Assembly (NCBI RefSeq): GCF_033439725.1
Contig: NW_026944390.1
Span: 496,001 to 560,000, forward strand
From: Neurospora tetraspora
Lineage: Eukaryota; Ascomycota; Sordariomycetes; Sordariales; Sordariaceae
Direction of reading: 5' to 3'
DNA: 64,000 nt
The position numbers were made by a program, and so were the translations under genes. Below are positions 21,330-36,111 of this stretch, piece by piece. Under the pieces are notes generated by a model, which saw nothing but the letters and a program-made list of their open reading frames with translations, ran no database searches and had not been told where the DNA came from. Numbering within the stretch: the first letter of the stretch is position 1; each line of letters opens with the position of its first letter.

Positions 21330-24300
21330 TCAAGCAGCCTCAGAAGCCTCCGCCATAATCGCCTCCCCCTCATCCAACAAATCCGTCACCTTCTTCAAGT
21401 TCCCAATCAAAGTCCTACCCAATCCCACCAACAACAACTTCTCCGCATTCGCCGGCAAGCCCAAGTACGTAGGCGGCTCGCGCTCCGGCAGCTTCTGGAT
21501 CCAGCTCATGAACTCCTGCAGCGACGTGCCGCTGGGGACCACCAGGTCGCCTCCTCCGGCCGCCGCGTCTTGTGACGGTTCATCATCCGAACCATGGCTG
21601 GCTTCGACGAGCTTGTGGCCGATATCGAAGGCCGACGGCGTCAAAAAGGTGTGGACGAGCTGGTTGAGCATCTTGAAGTCGTGCTCGTCGTCGATCTTGC
21701 CGCCGTAGGTCTCGACCACGAGGTAGCGGATCATCTCCCAGGGGATGTTGGAGGGGGCGATGTTGGTGCGGCCGTGGGCGGCCGTGTCGATCCACGTGTC
21801 GATGACGTGGGCGGAGCATTCGTACTGTTTTGGTTTGGTTAGCATCATCATCGTTTTAAAGATATAGTTGAAGAAACTTACATCAGCATCGTTGAACTCC
21901 CAGAAACCCTTCCAGCCCAGATTAGGCGCATACCGCAACCTTTCTTGGACAACGGCGTGCAAGAAAGACAGCAGCAGGTACAACCTTGTTCTCTCGACGG
22001 GGCTCTTGAGCGACCTGGTCGAGATGCTCGACATGGAGTCCTTCATGTTCGCCCTGACACCCGCGGGCTGCTCGTACATGAGCACTCTCGAGGCACGGAG
22101 CAGGTTGACAGGGATTTTGGGACTGGACTCCATGGACAAGAAGAGTCTGAACTCGGGGTTGGGGTTGAGCGTCTCCATCTTCTTCTCCACGCCCTGCAGC
22201 CAACCGGGGGCGAGATGGACGTTCTTGATGAGAACCCATGATCCAGTCTGCGCGGCGTTGGCAATGGCCTTGTCGGCACTGCCTTCGGCTTCGGCCGAAC
22301 CCATGGCGATGTTTGTGCACCGGACGCGCATGCGCTCGACGAGACCGTCCACCTTGTAGGAGGCATCGAAGCCAGGGGACGAAACGAGGGCGATGGGCCG
22401 GATAGCCGAGACTTGGTCAACGGTTTGCTTGAGATCCTCGACAATGTCAAACAGCTCTGCGCCAAAGACAAGAGTGACAAAGCGCTCCGCCGCAGGGACG
22501 AAACGATCGAGGCGGAAGAGCTTGACAAGCAGTAGCGACATAAGGGCACGGTCGTTTGGCTCGGTTTCGTCGTTCCAGATCTTGGGAACAAAGTCCTCAG
22601 CCAGCTCCTCGGTGAAAAACTTGTCCCAATCCGCTTCTGGAACTGTGTTGATCTTGTCCTTGAGAGCAGGAGTCTTCTTCGCCCGCGCAAATGCTTCGTC
22701 GCGCGTGTTCTGATCAATCGAAACATCCTTACCCTCGATACGCTCATCAAGAATGACATCCAAAAGACCCTTATCCATCTTGTAGGGCGAAGCCTGGGCA
22801 AGAAGCATAGCAAGGGTGATGCGATCCTTCTGCAAGAGACCCAGCGCGGTGCGCTTGAAGGTGGCCACAAAGAGATCCTTGACAATGATATCCCGTCTAA
22901 CATTGTGGTTTGTCTCGTTTGCCAGATGGGGGTTGCCGCGGAGGACGGAATGGAAGATATCAAGGAAGTACTGCAGCGAGAACCGGTAGAAGTGGTTGAG
23001 ATAGTGCAGCTGTTCGAGTACGGCGAAGACGGCACTGCAAGACCTGGCAATGATGTTGTACTGCAATGTGATCTGCTCCACCTCTGCCATGACGCCCTCA
23101 GTGTTGCTCATCTTGGCTGAAATCTCGGCAGCCTCCGTCTTGAGGGTCTCGAGCGTCTCGATGACATGGTCGTCATCAAGGATGTTGCCGCGCGACTCGT
23201 TGAGCGCCTGGAGCAGCTTCTTCTCAAGTTGGCGGAGATGGACCTTGAACTCGCCCTGCAGCTTGATGAGGTTGGACCGCCTCTCATCCACGTCAGGTCT
23301 CTCAGACTTGAGGACCTCGTTGAGTGACTGCGTCTGCAAACTGCTCTGCGTGACCGTGAAGTTGACAAAGGTCGTCCTACTGCAAATATCCGGCGCGAAC
23401 GTGGCGGATGGATCTCTGGTAGAGAGATAAAGCTTGAAGGCAGGCGAGAAATCGATTTGCTGCTTGCCAAGTTGGATGAGGACACGACCACCGGTCTTCT
23501 GGTACTCTTTATTGAGAACATGGTTGAGCACAGGATCGAGGTGTTCAGCATCCTGAATGAGAATGGGGTTACCGAAACGGAGAGAACTTTCAAGGACCTT
23601 GGTGAATGAATCGTCCAGGAAGCTTGTGACGGTGAGCTTGCGATCCTTAGACTCCCTGTTAAGGAACTCGGTAACACGACCCGAAGGATCGATGATGAGT
23701 GGGTACCGGTTGAATCTCTTGAGGATAATCGCATTCTCCGTGCACAAGTCATCCACAGGCAGCGTGTTCTCCTGCCAGCTGAGCCTCTCATCTGCAGTCG
23801 AGAGGTACTCGGTCATTGGGTTGTGTTGCTTGAACTGGACACCCGACAAGTGGAGCTGGTGAAGCCAGTCTTCCATCATCGACTTGCGGAAGGTCTGGTC
23901 GTACAGACCGCTGTAAGCCACGAAAGCCGCTGCGACAAGGACGTCGCCGACAAGCGTGCTGATCTGTGTCTCGAAAGACTTGCTGCCCTCCTCCCAACGG
24001 GTTCTCTCGCTCGACAAACTGTCAAGAAGCTTGACACTCCTGTCGACCTTGAACTGCACCCTCGACATCTCCGCCTTGATGGCTTGCGTCTCGCTGATGA
24101 GAGCCGCGTACTCGGTCTTGTATCGTGCAATACTGTTTTCAAGGGTGGAGATGGTCTGCTCAACAGCCTTGGCCTCGGCCTTGGTCTGGAGAGCCTGTTC
24201 CTCAAGCAACATGACTTCCTCCCTGAGGGGCCCAACACGGTCCAGAATCTCAGCATAGTTAACCTGCGCCTCAACCCACTGTACGAGGGGACCGCAGGCC

Positions 24301-27300
24301 TTGGACGCGCGATTGACCTTCTCAAAGGTAAACTCCGGATTGGCCAAGAACTCATTGCGCATCTTGACTCTGAGACTCTTGGTCATCTGCTTCTCGTTGT
24401 TGAAGTTGACAATGCTGGCAATGAAATCATCTCTGCGGACAATACCCTGGATAGTCTTCCAGTCGTTCGCCTTGTGGCCAATGAGTGTGCAAACAGACTC
24501 AAGGGCAAGCTTGACACCAGAGGGAGGAGTAGGCATAGACCTGACTTCCGTGAGATGCTGCCTCTTGATGCTGCTAACGGAAGCCTTGGCCTCCTCGACA
24601 GCTGGTTCTGCCCTGGCGAGATCCTCAAGCACGACTTTCTTGCGGGATGCAACCTCGGCTTCCTGCTTCTCAAGCGCAGCCTGGATCTCGAGAGAGATGT
24701 TCTTCCTTTGTTCGGCCTCGCGTTGGTCAGCCACCATGCGCTGCAGTTTCTCGTTGGCCTCGGCGTCCTTCTGCTCCAACTGAACCTTCTTCTCTGACAG
24801 AGTGACTCTGAGGTCACGGACTTTGTCGACTGTGTCACGCAACTTCTCCAAACCAACGTTGAGATGGCGTTGCTGCTCCTCAAGATCCTCCCGCTTTTCG
24901 TTGTAAAGCTTGACATATTGGGCAACGAAATCGAGGAAGTGACGGGGAGTGAGGAAAGTGATCTTGCCCTGCTGCTTGAGCAGCTTGGCGTTGAAGCGCT
25001 GCAGCGAGTAATGGATGTAAACCATGGCGTTGACAACCGCCTCTCTATGCGACGGCGGCAAGTTGAGACCCCTGTAGACAACGGGAATCGTATCCGGCGC
25101 GGTCCAGTTTGGCCGATCCAGATCCACAGAATGAGTAAGCTCGTGTGCAACTTGGAACAGTGCTTGATCGGACCAGTCTCCGAACCAGTTGAGCACGCAA
25201 CGGTTGAAGAGCGCAGGCGACGTGGCAGCCTTGGACGACAGGCCATCCTCCCCGGGCGGATTCATGGTGAACACCACGTGAAGATTCTTGACAATCTGAC
25301 CCGTGAACCACTTGTACAGCTCTTCCTGTGAATCAAGCAGCAAGCCCTGGCGCTGCGCGCCTTCCTTGCAAGCCGTCATGAGGGCGGCAAGATCATCGCC
25401 CTCGAACAGACCCGGCACTTCCGCGTTGGCGAGAAGGGTATTCATCCTTTCGAGGAAACCAGAATCCAGCACGTTGGACTCATCCATAATGAAGCAGATC
25501 TTCTCTCCCTTGCAACCACACCTCCTCAACACCTCCCTCAAATCTTCATCAAAGTCCTCGGCCGAGTACTTGCCATGCACCTTGATCTGGAACACCTTCA
25601 AACCGTTCATCCAAGCCACAAACCTTGACAGCGTCGTCTTTCCAGAGCCACTGACACCAATGAGAATCAAATGGCCCTGCGGCTGTCTGAACACACGATC
25701 AATGCGCAAGACATGCTCCAGGACATCGTTGAACAGAATAAGCGGCACATCGACCTCTTCCTCGCAGAAAGTCTTGAGTCTAGCCTTGACGAAATCGCGC
25801 AACTGCTCGCGATCAACCGGTACGTAGTTCTTGGACAGCCAGTTGGAAAAGAGGATAGGTCCACCAAGCGCCTTCTGCTCGTCGATAGTAGGGAAGTACT
25901 CCATGGCGATTCTGCGCACCGCATCATCGGTCCACTTGCGCTCTTCCTCGTCAACCAATCTGTCTTGGAACAGACGCAGCGCTTCGTGGGCCCAGATACG
26001 GATGAGGCCCTCGACAGACAACGTCTCAAGCGGCCTGATAGCTTCGTACACACCACGCGCCCATCTCGTCAACTCGCGAGGACTGTAGACATAGTGTGGT
26101 TGAATCTTGGGTGTGAACCGTTCCTGCGACTCGAGATAGAAGCGCACCATGGCTTGGGTAAGTGCCTCGGAGTATCCGCGCAGCGAGGGAATGACCTTGA
26201 GAATAGCCGCGTTGAAGCTGCCGTAGATCTGCATGAGCGACAGCTCACCGGGGTAATCAACCATGATGAGAGGCGCGTGTCTGAGGAATCTTGCACCCAT
26301 GGGCGTACGACCGGCATCGGTAGGAGGGTTGCAAGCACCGACAAACTGGATTCTATCAAGAGTGACCCACGCCTTGTCTGAAGTCCTCCAGAAACCGTTG
26401 TGTTCAACCAGCTGGCGGAGGAAGGAAATGGCGCGCTGAGTGCCGTACTTGTCGGGAGCAGGCAAGTTAATTTCATCACAGAAGATGACAAGCCAACGTC
26501 CAATCTGGGTAGGCGAGAGCATGACTCCGTTCAAGGTCTTCTTGTACTCGCAATACTGCTCAAAAGTCTTGATGAGCAGGTCCGGTGTAGTAGCACTCGA
26601 GAAGTTGAGACCAACAACCTCCATGTTGGGCAACTTCCTCAGAGCGCTAAACAGCGTCATCGTTTTACCGGAACCAGGAGGACCGCAAAGGAGCAGCGGC
26701 TTATGCTCCGCCAGCCACGAGTACAACACATCCTCGTGACGGATGGTGTCGAGCGTGGGGATGACGACATCAGTCTGAGTTACCGAGTGGGTGTTAACCT
26801 CTATGGTAGGAACATGCTGCTGCCAAGTCTGCCATTCGCCCTGAGGCATTGTGACGGTAAAGTCAATCAACGAACTCGTGCCATCCACTGGCGGTGATCC
26901 GAAGCTCGCCAATGCTGCGACCTTGTCACCAAAGATCTTGCGATCTTTGAGAGGGCAATCACCGGTGAGCGCCCACACCAAGGCAAGAAGCACCTTCTTG
27001 GAGATATAGCCCTCCGCCTGTTCTGGATCCATAGGGAAATCAACATGCGTGGAATTGTACTCGATGATATCTCTGACAGCCTTGTTCAGGAGCGAGAACA
27101 TGGTACTGAGGACTCTCGCGACTGTGAACTCCATGATGTGCTCGTATTTCTCAGCCTCCTTGAGAACTTCAGAAATCAGGTTGTCTCTCGTCAAGAATTC
27201 TTGGAGCAGATCAGCCGCCTGGCTCTGGACAGCCAGTGCCTTAGCAGAGGTCTGGCCTGTAGCGACCGCATCCTCGTCGAGATCTTCGAAGGCGACGGTT

Positions 27301-30300
27301 CGCAAGGTCTCAAGGTAGTTGGAAACCATCATATCGGGTGTGACGGTGTCCTCGCTGAACCACACCATACCGCATCGACTGACAGTAGCGAGGGTGGCGT
27401 ACTTGAGATTCTCGACCTCGAACATGATCCGTACGTTGGGTGGGAGGTTGAGACGTTCACCGTTGGGCAAGGTGAGAAGCTTGTTGTCATCGAGAACACT
27501 GTTCAAGTTTTCAACCCATTCGGGGTCGACATCACCGTCGAAGACGATCCAGTGGCGCTTGGCGTCCTCACCACGGAGGTTATCAACAATCTTGCGGAGA
27601 ATGCTGGTGAACAGACCATCGGTCCACTCTCTGGTGGTCGAGTCCAAATTACCATAGAGAGCTTCCTTGGACATGACCTTGCTGTCAATGACATGAGAGA
27701 CGCCCTCGACGTTCTCCGTTTGCTGTAGGGCATCGAGCAACAACCGCCATGCAGCCGACTTGCCGGAGCCAGAGTTACCCACCATCATGACACCATGGTG
27801 AATATTTTGGATCTGATAGAGCTGCAGGACCTTGGTCATCCAGGTGTCGTTGACGACCAGCTGCCTCTCCGCCGCCAAACGCCTGATGGCCTCTTGCAGC
27901 TTCTCGAGACTGGCAGGTACATACTTCACACCGGGGAAGCAGACACTTTCGATCTCCATCATGATCTCCACATCAGACTTGATCAACTTAGGAGCGATCG
28001 TCTCCCTAATACTTTGCACGATAATCTCAGGCTCGACAACATCTTCGGGGCCAAGCGACTCAGCACCGCCGGTCTCCAGCAGTCTAGCGCGCTTCAGGCC
28101 ACCGGAACTAACGAGCACGCTCTTCAGGGCTCTGAGACCAAAGTCGTAATGCGCCTGCTTGGACAGTTTCTGGGAGCACTGGTCGAAGAACGGCACGGTA
28201 TGCTTACTCAACTGCTTTGCCTGGTTGAAACCCTGGGAGTAAAGCATGACCTCGGCAATGAGCTCCTTGTCGGGCTTCGACATGGCCACGCTCCTGAATA
28301 GCTTCTTCAAGTTATCGGGCAGGTTGGAACGGCCGGCATAGCCAGGGTTCATGGTGATGAAAATACCGGCGTTGGCGTTGACGTGGATTTGTCTGCCGTC
28401 AAGCTCGATTTGTGCCTTCTCATCTTCGGCGCCCATCTTCAGGCCGAGCTGGATATCCTGGATCTGCTGCGAGACAGCCGAGAGAATCTTCTCCTCCAGA
28501 CGGTTAAACTCATCGAAGCAGCCCCAAGCACCGACCTGGCAGATACCGAGGAAGATACGACCCATGGCCTGGTTGTCGAAGGTATCGTCGCAGCAGAAGA
28601 CCAACGTGAAGCGACCAAGTTGTAGACCGAGCGCCTTAACGGACTCCGTCTTACCTGTTCCAGCAGGACCATATGGCGAACCACCCAACCGCTGGCACAG
28701 AGCCTGGGTGAGAGTAAGGAAGCACCTGTCTGTAAGTGGCGTGCGAACAAGTCTATCAGGAACACCGAGATATTCAAAGCCATAGTTAAGCTTGGCATTG
28801 GCCATCTTGATGTGCAGACGCTGGAGGAAGTCCCCTTCCGGATTGTAAACATAGCGCATCTGCAGAAGCCACATGTAGTGTGTGTTGGAGTTGGCGTTGA
28901 GCTTGTTGAGCTTCTCGATCACATCGCGCTGGTGGACGCATTCAGTGATAAGCTGCTCGCACTTCTTCCGAAGCAGGACTTCAAGATCGCCGAGAACAGT
29001 ATCAGCAAGCATCCGAAGGACCTGAACTTCGCGGTCAAACAGCAACTGGAGGTCCTTTCCGCCATCGGCGAGTGCCTGGTCCACCATGGTGGTCCAAACA
29101 ACCTGCGTAGCGAGCACGACGATCTGACTGGGGTAGGTGTTCATGAACTTGATCAGTGCGTCGCGATCAACCTCTTCGCTCGAGAAAATGGGTGTAAACT
29201 CATCCACTGCCTCAGCGAGCAGTTCGGCAAGCGTAGCCTTCATACCACTCTCCAGCAGCGCGAGCCAGTCGTTGATCCTGGGGGTCTTGACGAGATTGAT
29301 CTCCTTCTTGAGTCTGACCGTCTCGCCTTCTTTGCTGGTAAAGCCCGAGATGACGCCGTCCTCATCCATGACAAGCCCGTTCAGGCCGGCGAACATCTTC
29401 TTGAAATGCTTGGCAATGCGCATGGTGTCGTTGCTGTTACCAATCATTTCCAGCAAGTCTTCGTCACCAACGAAGTAGAATCTTGGGAATGATACGCGCT
29501 CCTTCTCGAGATACTCGCCGAGCGCCTTCTGGATCTTGTTGAGCAGCTCAGCGAGGCGCTCAAGTGACTTCTGAACATTGGGGATGTTCAGCACGTCCAA
29601 GACATTCGGCTGCTTGTAAACCTTCTTCATGACCGCCAAGAATTCACTATTAATGTTCTGGAAGCGAGAAGACTCGATGGGCAGCAGATGCTTGATATCC
29701 GCGTTTCCGTGGAATACACCTTCCAGATAAACCCACTGGCGTTGGACGTCGATCCAGATGTCGAACAAGACGTGCACGCGGTTGAGTTTCTCTTCCCAAG
29801 AGGACGCCTCCTCTTCGAACTCCTTGTAATAGGGCGAGTGCTTCATGGCCTGGAGCGAGTTCAGGTTCTCACTGCACTTGGCGAAGAGGTCGTCCCAGCC
29901 ACGGATAAGGCGACACTTCTGCTGGTATTGGACGAGCTCAAGGCCGTAGCTTGTCCAGGTCTCACGGACCTGCTTGAGAAACTCCTCGAGAGCCATTTCA
30001 CCTTGAGCCTGGATGATGATATCCTTGACAATTATCTCAGTAGCGACGAGGTTCAAGTCCCAGACGTCTCCGAGGGTCATTGAGACGGGAGAGTAGCGTT
30101 TACCCGGCTTGATTTGCTTGTAGATCTTGGTCCAATGTCTATCACGTACGGCCTCTGACTTGAGCTCACCCAGAATAGGATTAACCTTCATCAGCTGCCT
30201 CAGCACGTTCTGGATATGCTCAAACGCGGCATACTGTCTCATTCTGCTCGGCATCTCCTTGGTCATCTTGATGAGGTTATCGATCGACGCACGGATCTTT

Positions 30301-33300
30301 CTCGGCTGAACACTGTTCCAAAGCGTCTCACGAAGCTCATTGAGGTTCTTCCAGATGGTGGACAGCGACGCCCAAACGGACTTGAAGTCCTGAACCTCTT
30401 CGAGGATAACACCGAGCGAAGTGTCAGGAGTAGGCGCCAAATCGAGCGCCTCCTTGGCCTTGGCAACCATGGCCGACTCCTCCTGCAACTTGGTGATGCG
30501 TTGTTCGAAATGGGTGAGGGTGGCAGAGGCGACGTCCGGTGCAATGGTGCCAGACACGGGCTTCTCTTCGTTCCACTGGTGTGCGATCTCGGTGATCTTG
30601 TCGTTGACCACCTTATCCTCGGCAGTAATCTTGGCTCGAAGGGCATCAGACTGGTCGGTAACAATCTTGCTCTTGCGGGCAAGCAGTTCATTGAGCATAT
30701 CCCACATGCCGTCCACCTGCTCGGCATGCAACCAGTCATTCTGGAAATGGTATCGCTGGCGTACAAGGGTCGATTCACCCTGCCTAAAGGTCTCAATCTC
30801 GGGAGCCCACAGCTTAACCTGTCTAGTGCAGCTCTGGACAATCGTAATGAACCGGACAGCCTCGGCCGTGGAGTTGGCAGTCATCGCCTGGCCCTCGAGG
30901 TCCTTGCGAGCCTTCTCAAGCTCCGCATACACTTCGCGCATGCGGTTTCCGAAGCGGCTGGCAAACTTGATAAGAATATCCTGCTGCCACTGGTCGTACT
31001 TGGCATTGACCTTGGTCTGGACCTGATCATAGTCAATGGTGAGGTGGCCAAACGAGCGGCTGACCTCAGTGGTATCGAAGGTTTGTCTGGTCTTGCGAAT
31101 CTCTTGAAGAAGCTGGAGCCACCTTGAAAGCTGGTCACCAAGAACGTCATAGACATGCTCGGATTGGAGATCCCAGAGCGACTGGAACTGCAACCACTTG
31201 TCAACATACGCGCCAATCTCGCGAATCTTCTTCTCCACTGAAGTCTGCACCCTGAGAAGCTCCTCGGTGCAATCACCGGGAAGATCATTGAAGCGCGGCT
31301 CGTCAACCACTTCTGTGCTAAGACTCATGGTGTACCTGGTCGCCTTGATCTTCTTTAGGTTGCAGATAACCCCAATCCAGTCCTGCAACTGGGCAAACCA
31401 GCTGGCTCTTGCGTATTCGAGAGGCGGGTCGAGATAGATGACTTGGTTCCGCATGGTAATTTCGTGCACCAGATTCTTGATAACTGGCCCATCCGACTTC
31501 ACCGCATCAGGAGAGGCGATTTCTAGAAGCCTCTTGCGCTCGCTCGGACGCTCAACATTCTCGTCTTCGAATGCTTGGATCCAAGCCTGAATTGCGAACT
31601 GCAGACGAGTATACAGAACAGCCTTGATTTGCCTGTTCATGCGCTCTACCCAGTAACCAAGGTTGACATACTGCTCCAGGTTCAGCTGGTCAACTGCATG
31701 CTGAATGGTTTCGAGGCGTGATTGGAAGGCCGATGCCTCATAAGGACATGTCTTGAGCTCGTTGAGTGCCTTCTGTACCGTGACATAGATATTGGCAAGA
31801 AGGAGAGTCTTGGACTGCAACAACGAAACCGAAGCAGCGAACTCGCGGATGAACATGACATGCTTCGTCTCGCTGACCTTGGAGCCTGTCTGGCCCAGTG
31901 GGGTGTTGGGGGGATTGAAGGTTGGCTTGAAGTGCACTTCGTAGGTATTGACGAATGTCTCCCACCTAAGCGGTATGCCCTTGGAAATCAGCGTATACAC
32001 ATCGTTACGGTGGCCGCTCAGCAGCACAGCGACCTCGGACATGTCAGAAATCTGGCGGTTTGTCTGGGCAAATGTCCTGACACTTTCCATCAAACTGACA
32101 GCAAAGGGATATACGCGCTTTGCCTCTTTGGCCACATTGTTAACCGAGTGGGGGACAGGGTAGTTGAGCCAAAGCAGGTTTCGGGTTTCCTTGAACAACG
32201 CGATGACCTGCGCGTCGAAGTTCACGGCCAACTCGAGGATGTTTCCAGCAGAGCGGATCCTGTTAATGGTAAACAGCAAGCCGGAGATGGATATCTGCTT
32301 CCTCTGGACGTCATGAAGCCAGGCCTCAAAGATGGGTCTGGTATCCAGCTTCTTCCTGAACAGGTCACTCTCATTCTGAAGCTTTTGGCCCTCGGTATGA
32401 AGAGCCCAATCTGAGCCAAGGACTTGCTCAACCTTCTTCATATACTGATCAAGTTGCCGCTCAATTTGTCTGGCCCATATTATAGCACCTGACACAGGCG
32501 GCAGATCGTGAAGCTGAGCCATAGCATGGGCCTCCGAGTGGCCATATTGCTGCTTGAAACGCTCGTGCAGGGAACTAATGGCCTGTTTTACGTTGTCGAT
32601 GAGCTGCGTTTGGTACTCGGCAATGGCACCACGAATCTTGGGGCGCACGAATAGAGCGTTAAACTTGGAGAAGACGCGGAACATCTCGTTGGCGTTCTTG
32701 GCCGTGGCCAGACGATCACGAAGGCGGGCAATGATGGAATTTTCCACACGAGCAGTGCGCTCATTGTAGATATTCTCTGCGCGTACCCATTTTTCGGTGC
32801 CTTCGCGGGAGCAATCAAGCAAATCAACATCCTTCAAAGCCTCCCAAGCCTGCTTGACCTCATCAACCGCGTCCACATCGCCGATTTCTTCGACTACGGC
32901 GACGCCATTAGCGCCGGACGCCGCGACAATGCCATTAACAGTTGCCTTGGGACCCAGCACATTGATAATTGTCCTTTGGAGTTGCTCGTGGTTATCACGG
33001 AAGTTGTGGACATAGTCCAAGCGAGACTGCAGCTCAGCGTGACGTGGGTTAATCTTGATAGGAATGAACTTCTCGTTACGCCGGCGAGTTACTTCACGAG
33101 CAACATTGGTGAATTCTTTGATGCTTTCGTCCCAAGCGCGGAAGATGCTACCTGCCTGCTTCATGACACCTTTGAACTCTTCATAGTCGAGTTTGACCAG
33201 CTCCGTTCCAGGAAGCAGTCGGTGTAGGACCTCGTCCAAGTCACCGGAAATGGCTTCGACCAACGGGAGTGCGCGGCGGATGGGATATGGGCATATCCTC

Positions 33301-34560
33301 AGCTTCTTGTTGAGGTGGCCAAAAATCTGCCCAATGGATTCCTGAACCTTGGTAAGGGTAGTAGCAGACAACAACTCATCGAGCGGGAAATCTCTCATGA
33401 GCTGATTGTACTTTTGAACCTTTTCCATGGCCTCCTTCAAACCCGTATCAGCTGTGAAGCTGACAGTGGCCTGGAAACGCTTGGCATGCTTGAGGATATC
33501 AAGCGTGAGCATAACTCCTTCACTCCGCAGTTGGTTCTCAATTCCCTCGAGTGCTGCCTCCATGGACAACCAGAAATTGATTTCTTGGTTGGCCGTGCCG
33601 GTTGTCGGGTCCCTCGTCATCTTGGTAATCACTTGAATGGACTTGATCCAGTTGTTGACGGTGGCCTGCAGGTTGTTCAGGAACGTGCTGTCTGCTAGCA
33701 CGGTGGCTGGAAGAAGGTCGATGGAGGGTTTGACATTCTTGGTGGCCGCTTCCTCAAGCGTACTCTGTACAAGAGGGTGAAAGGGCAGAGACACCTCAGG
33801 GATCTCGACATTTTGCTGGAGATGTGACAGACTCAGTTCCAGCTCGGTCCAGCGCTTCTTGGTGACAGGAATTCCGGTCTTGGCATCGACATCGGGCCGG
33901 CCCCTGGCGCCGTTGAGCAACTGCTGACTTTTGGTGCTCGCATCGAAATATGGAGCAAGACCGTTATGGAGATAGAGTTGGAGAACCTCGTAAGGAGAGC
34001 TGGTAGGTCCCTGCTCGCCGCCGCTCGTTGACAGGTATGCAGGGCCCGGTAGGTTGAGAATTTGAATTTGGGAGGTGAGCGGGACGATAGGGTCGAGAGG
34101 CTGCGGGCGTTTCAGCAAGACGAGGAAGGCAACGGTCGTCGGGGACGAGGTCAGATCGCTTGAGATGGTATAGACATGAGTAGGCTCGGCTGTCATAAGG
34201 AGCAGGTTAGCTACATTCTCAACGCGACCAAGTGGAAGAAGCAAACCTACGCTCTTCAGCCTCGGCTCCATTCTCTCCATCAAGCGTAGTGGTGGGAGCA
34301 AGATCTTTCTGTATGTACAGGGCAACCTGCGTATCCAGCGCAAAGCGAGAGCAGCGCTGGACCGTGTCTGAATAGCGAACCTTGGACAAGAGGCTGCCGG
34401 GGGCTTCGAGCTCGTCTCGCTTTGCGCCGAGGGCTGCTTCAAGCAGAAGGACGAGATGGTCGACAACCTTGACAGGGTCGACAGCAGCGAACGGCGTGGT
34501 CGCAACGCCGTTGGCGTCCGGGCTCGGCTGGGGAGGGGGCGAAGGCACCGTATCCATCAT
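21330..34560 (-). CDS. ro-1: Cytoplasmic dynein 1 heavy chain
   Basis: Motor subunit of cytoplasmic dynein, which drives minus-end-directed transport and nuclear positioning in hyphae. In Neurospora its loss gives the ropy phenotype. Three exons, 34560-34251, 34189-21882 and 21824-21330, give 4,370 residues, the usual size. The N-terminal tail (to about 1,350) carries dimerisation and chain-binding regions. Four P-loops mark AAA1 to AAA4: GPAGTGKT at 1944, GNSGSGKS at 2241, GPPGSGKT at 2606 and GVSGSGKT at 2948. A coiled-coil stalk (about 3210-3510) encloses the microtubule-binding domain (about 3320-3400, near [14 protein letters not shown]). AAA5, AAA6 and the C-terminal domain follow. The last intron (21881-21825) is 57 nt, stop-free and in frame. 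It is recognised by GTAAGT, GCTAAC and ACAG, and without splicing 19 foreign residues would interrupt FNDAD-YECSA. An MM start allows either of two adjacent ATGs. Confidence 0.97.
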
Positions 34561-36111
34561 GATGGCGATGGACTACCGAGAGGGGTGCGTAGGTACAGTA
34601 TGGCAAGATGTAGGTTCGGGACTCGGCGGTCTAATCGATCATTTCATCGGGGTCTCTACAGTGCACGGCACAGGTAGGGGTGGTGGTAGAGCTCGTCGTC
34701 GGGGACGTGAGTGTTGAGATAAAGTCGTCGCTGCCCGTTTGTGGTTCAAGATAGCACTGGCGGGAAGCTCTATCCGACACTACTCGAGCTAGTGGCGCAC
34801 AGCGGGCAAGCAATGGAGAGCAGTCGAAGAAAAGGACGCGAGCCTCTACTGGTTCGCGAGGGCGCAGTCGCAAAAAAGCTGAAGCAAAAGCCGAATGGTA
34901 TAGTGGTGTACTCGGTAGACGAAGAGAAGACGATCGTGGGGTATCTTTCTTTCTAAGTGGTGGTGCTCTGCTCTATGTGGATGTGCTCTATCGGACGGGG
35001 ATGCGCGGCGGGCGGGCGGTGTGCGCAAAAGTTCAGCTGTTTGTCCAGACGAAGGAGTGTCGTTTTGCAAAAAAGAGTTCTTGTTTACTCTTGCAGCAAC
35101 AACCACGGGCTGAGGATAGCTTCCCCTTTGTCCGTTGTTGGTGTTGTGCTGATGTTGCCGCTGTGGACTTTTTTGTGATTGTTGTTTTGCGTGTGGTGAA
35201 TCTCTGCGACCGAGGAATACTGCGCCAGACCTCTCGCTGTTCGTCACGCTGCTGCTGTGCAGCCCAGGACTGTGTGCGGCTTTGCGGGCAACAGCTTTCC
35301 ACTTTCCGACTCCATCAGTCGCGACCTTGTGGCCCAATCACAGCCCTGTCGCAGTTGTCGCGAAAGGCGGCGAATCCATGTGTCAGAACCCCTGACTTTG
35401 GACATGTGCGGCTTTTCATTGGTCAGCTATCTCTAAAACACTCCGTTAGTCGTTGTCGGGCTGCAACGGTCTAGGGTGTAGATCTAGAAGACATGACATG
35501 GCGGGGTTTTCTACACAGTACATTGATATCAACGCTATAAACTCCAGACCATCCGTGTCAACCGTCGAGATGTAGGTACAGAGTCATTGAGAGATCAGAA
35601 CCTCCAGATAAAGAACAAACGTGTCTGGCAATGATCCTCATCCTAAAACACCATCCGTAGAGGTGCTCATCCCGCCGAGCCCGCATAGAAAACAGGCGAA
35701 CAATGGGAGCTTGATTCTGGCCAACGATAACACACTAGCGTATTCGAGCAATCGTCCAACAACGCTGTCTATAATTCACTGCATCTTGAACCTTGACATT
35801 TCCTGTTTCAACCCGTCAAGTTCCCAATGTCCCATAAACCACCCATCAGCTCTTCCCTCTGGTCATCCCAGCATGATACCCGAACCGAAAACAGATAATC
35901 GGACATAAATATAACCAAGAAAGCCGATCCTTAACGCCTTTGCTTCGAAAACAAAACCTGGCCCTGACTACACCGAGAGCCTAAACCCATGAGCAACTCC
36001 TCCCCGTAACAGAACAAACACTTTTCCGGTCCAATCATAACTCTTGCAGTACACTATCGTCTCTCTATTTCCCTCTTTCCTCCGTCTCTCTCGGTCATCT
36101 CTTCTCAATAC
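34561..36111. promoter_or_regulatory. Upstream region of the dynein gene
   Basis: 1.55 kb between the dynein start and the 3' end of the FAR1-type gene, both on the minus strand. No gene is seen. It should contain the dynein promoter and 5' leader and, toward 36,000, the 3' UTR of the FAR1-type gene. Confidence 0.5.

Noticed and set aside
22043-24797. Long open frames on both strands inside the dynein gene (for example plus 23823-24797, minus 22043-23050)
   Set aside because: They are shadows of the GC-rich dynein coding frame and carry no domain of their own.
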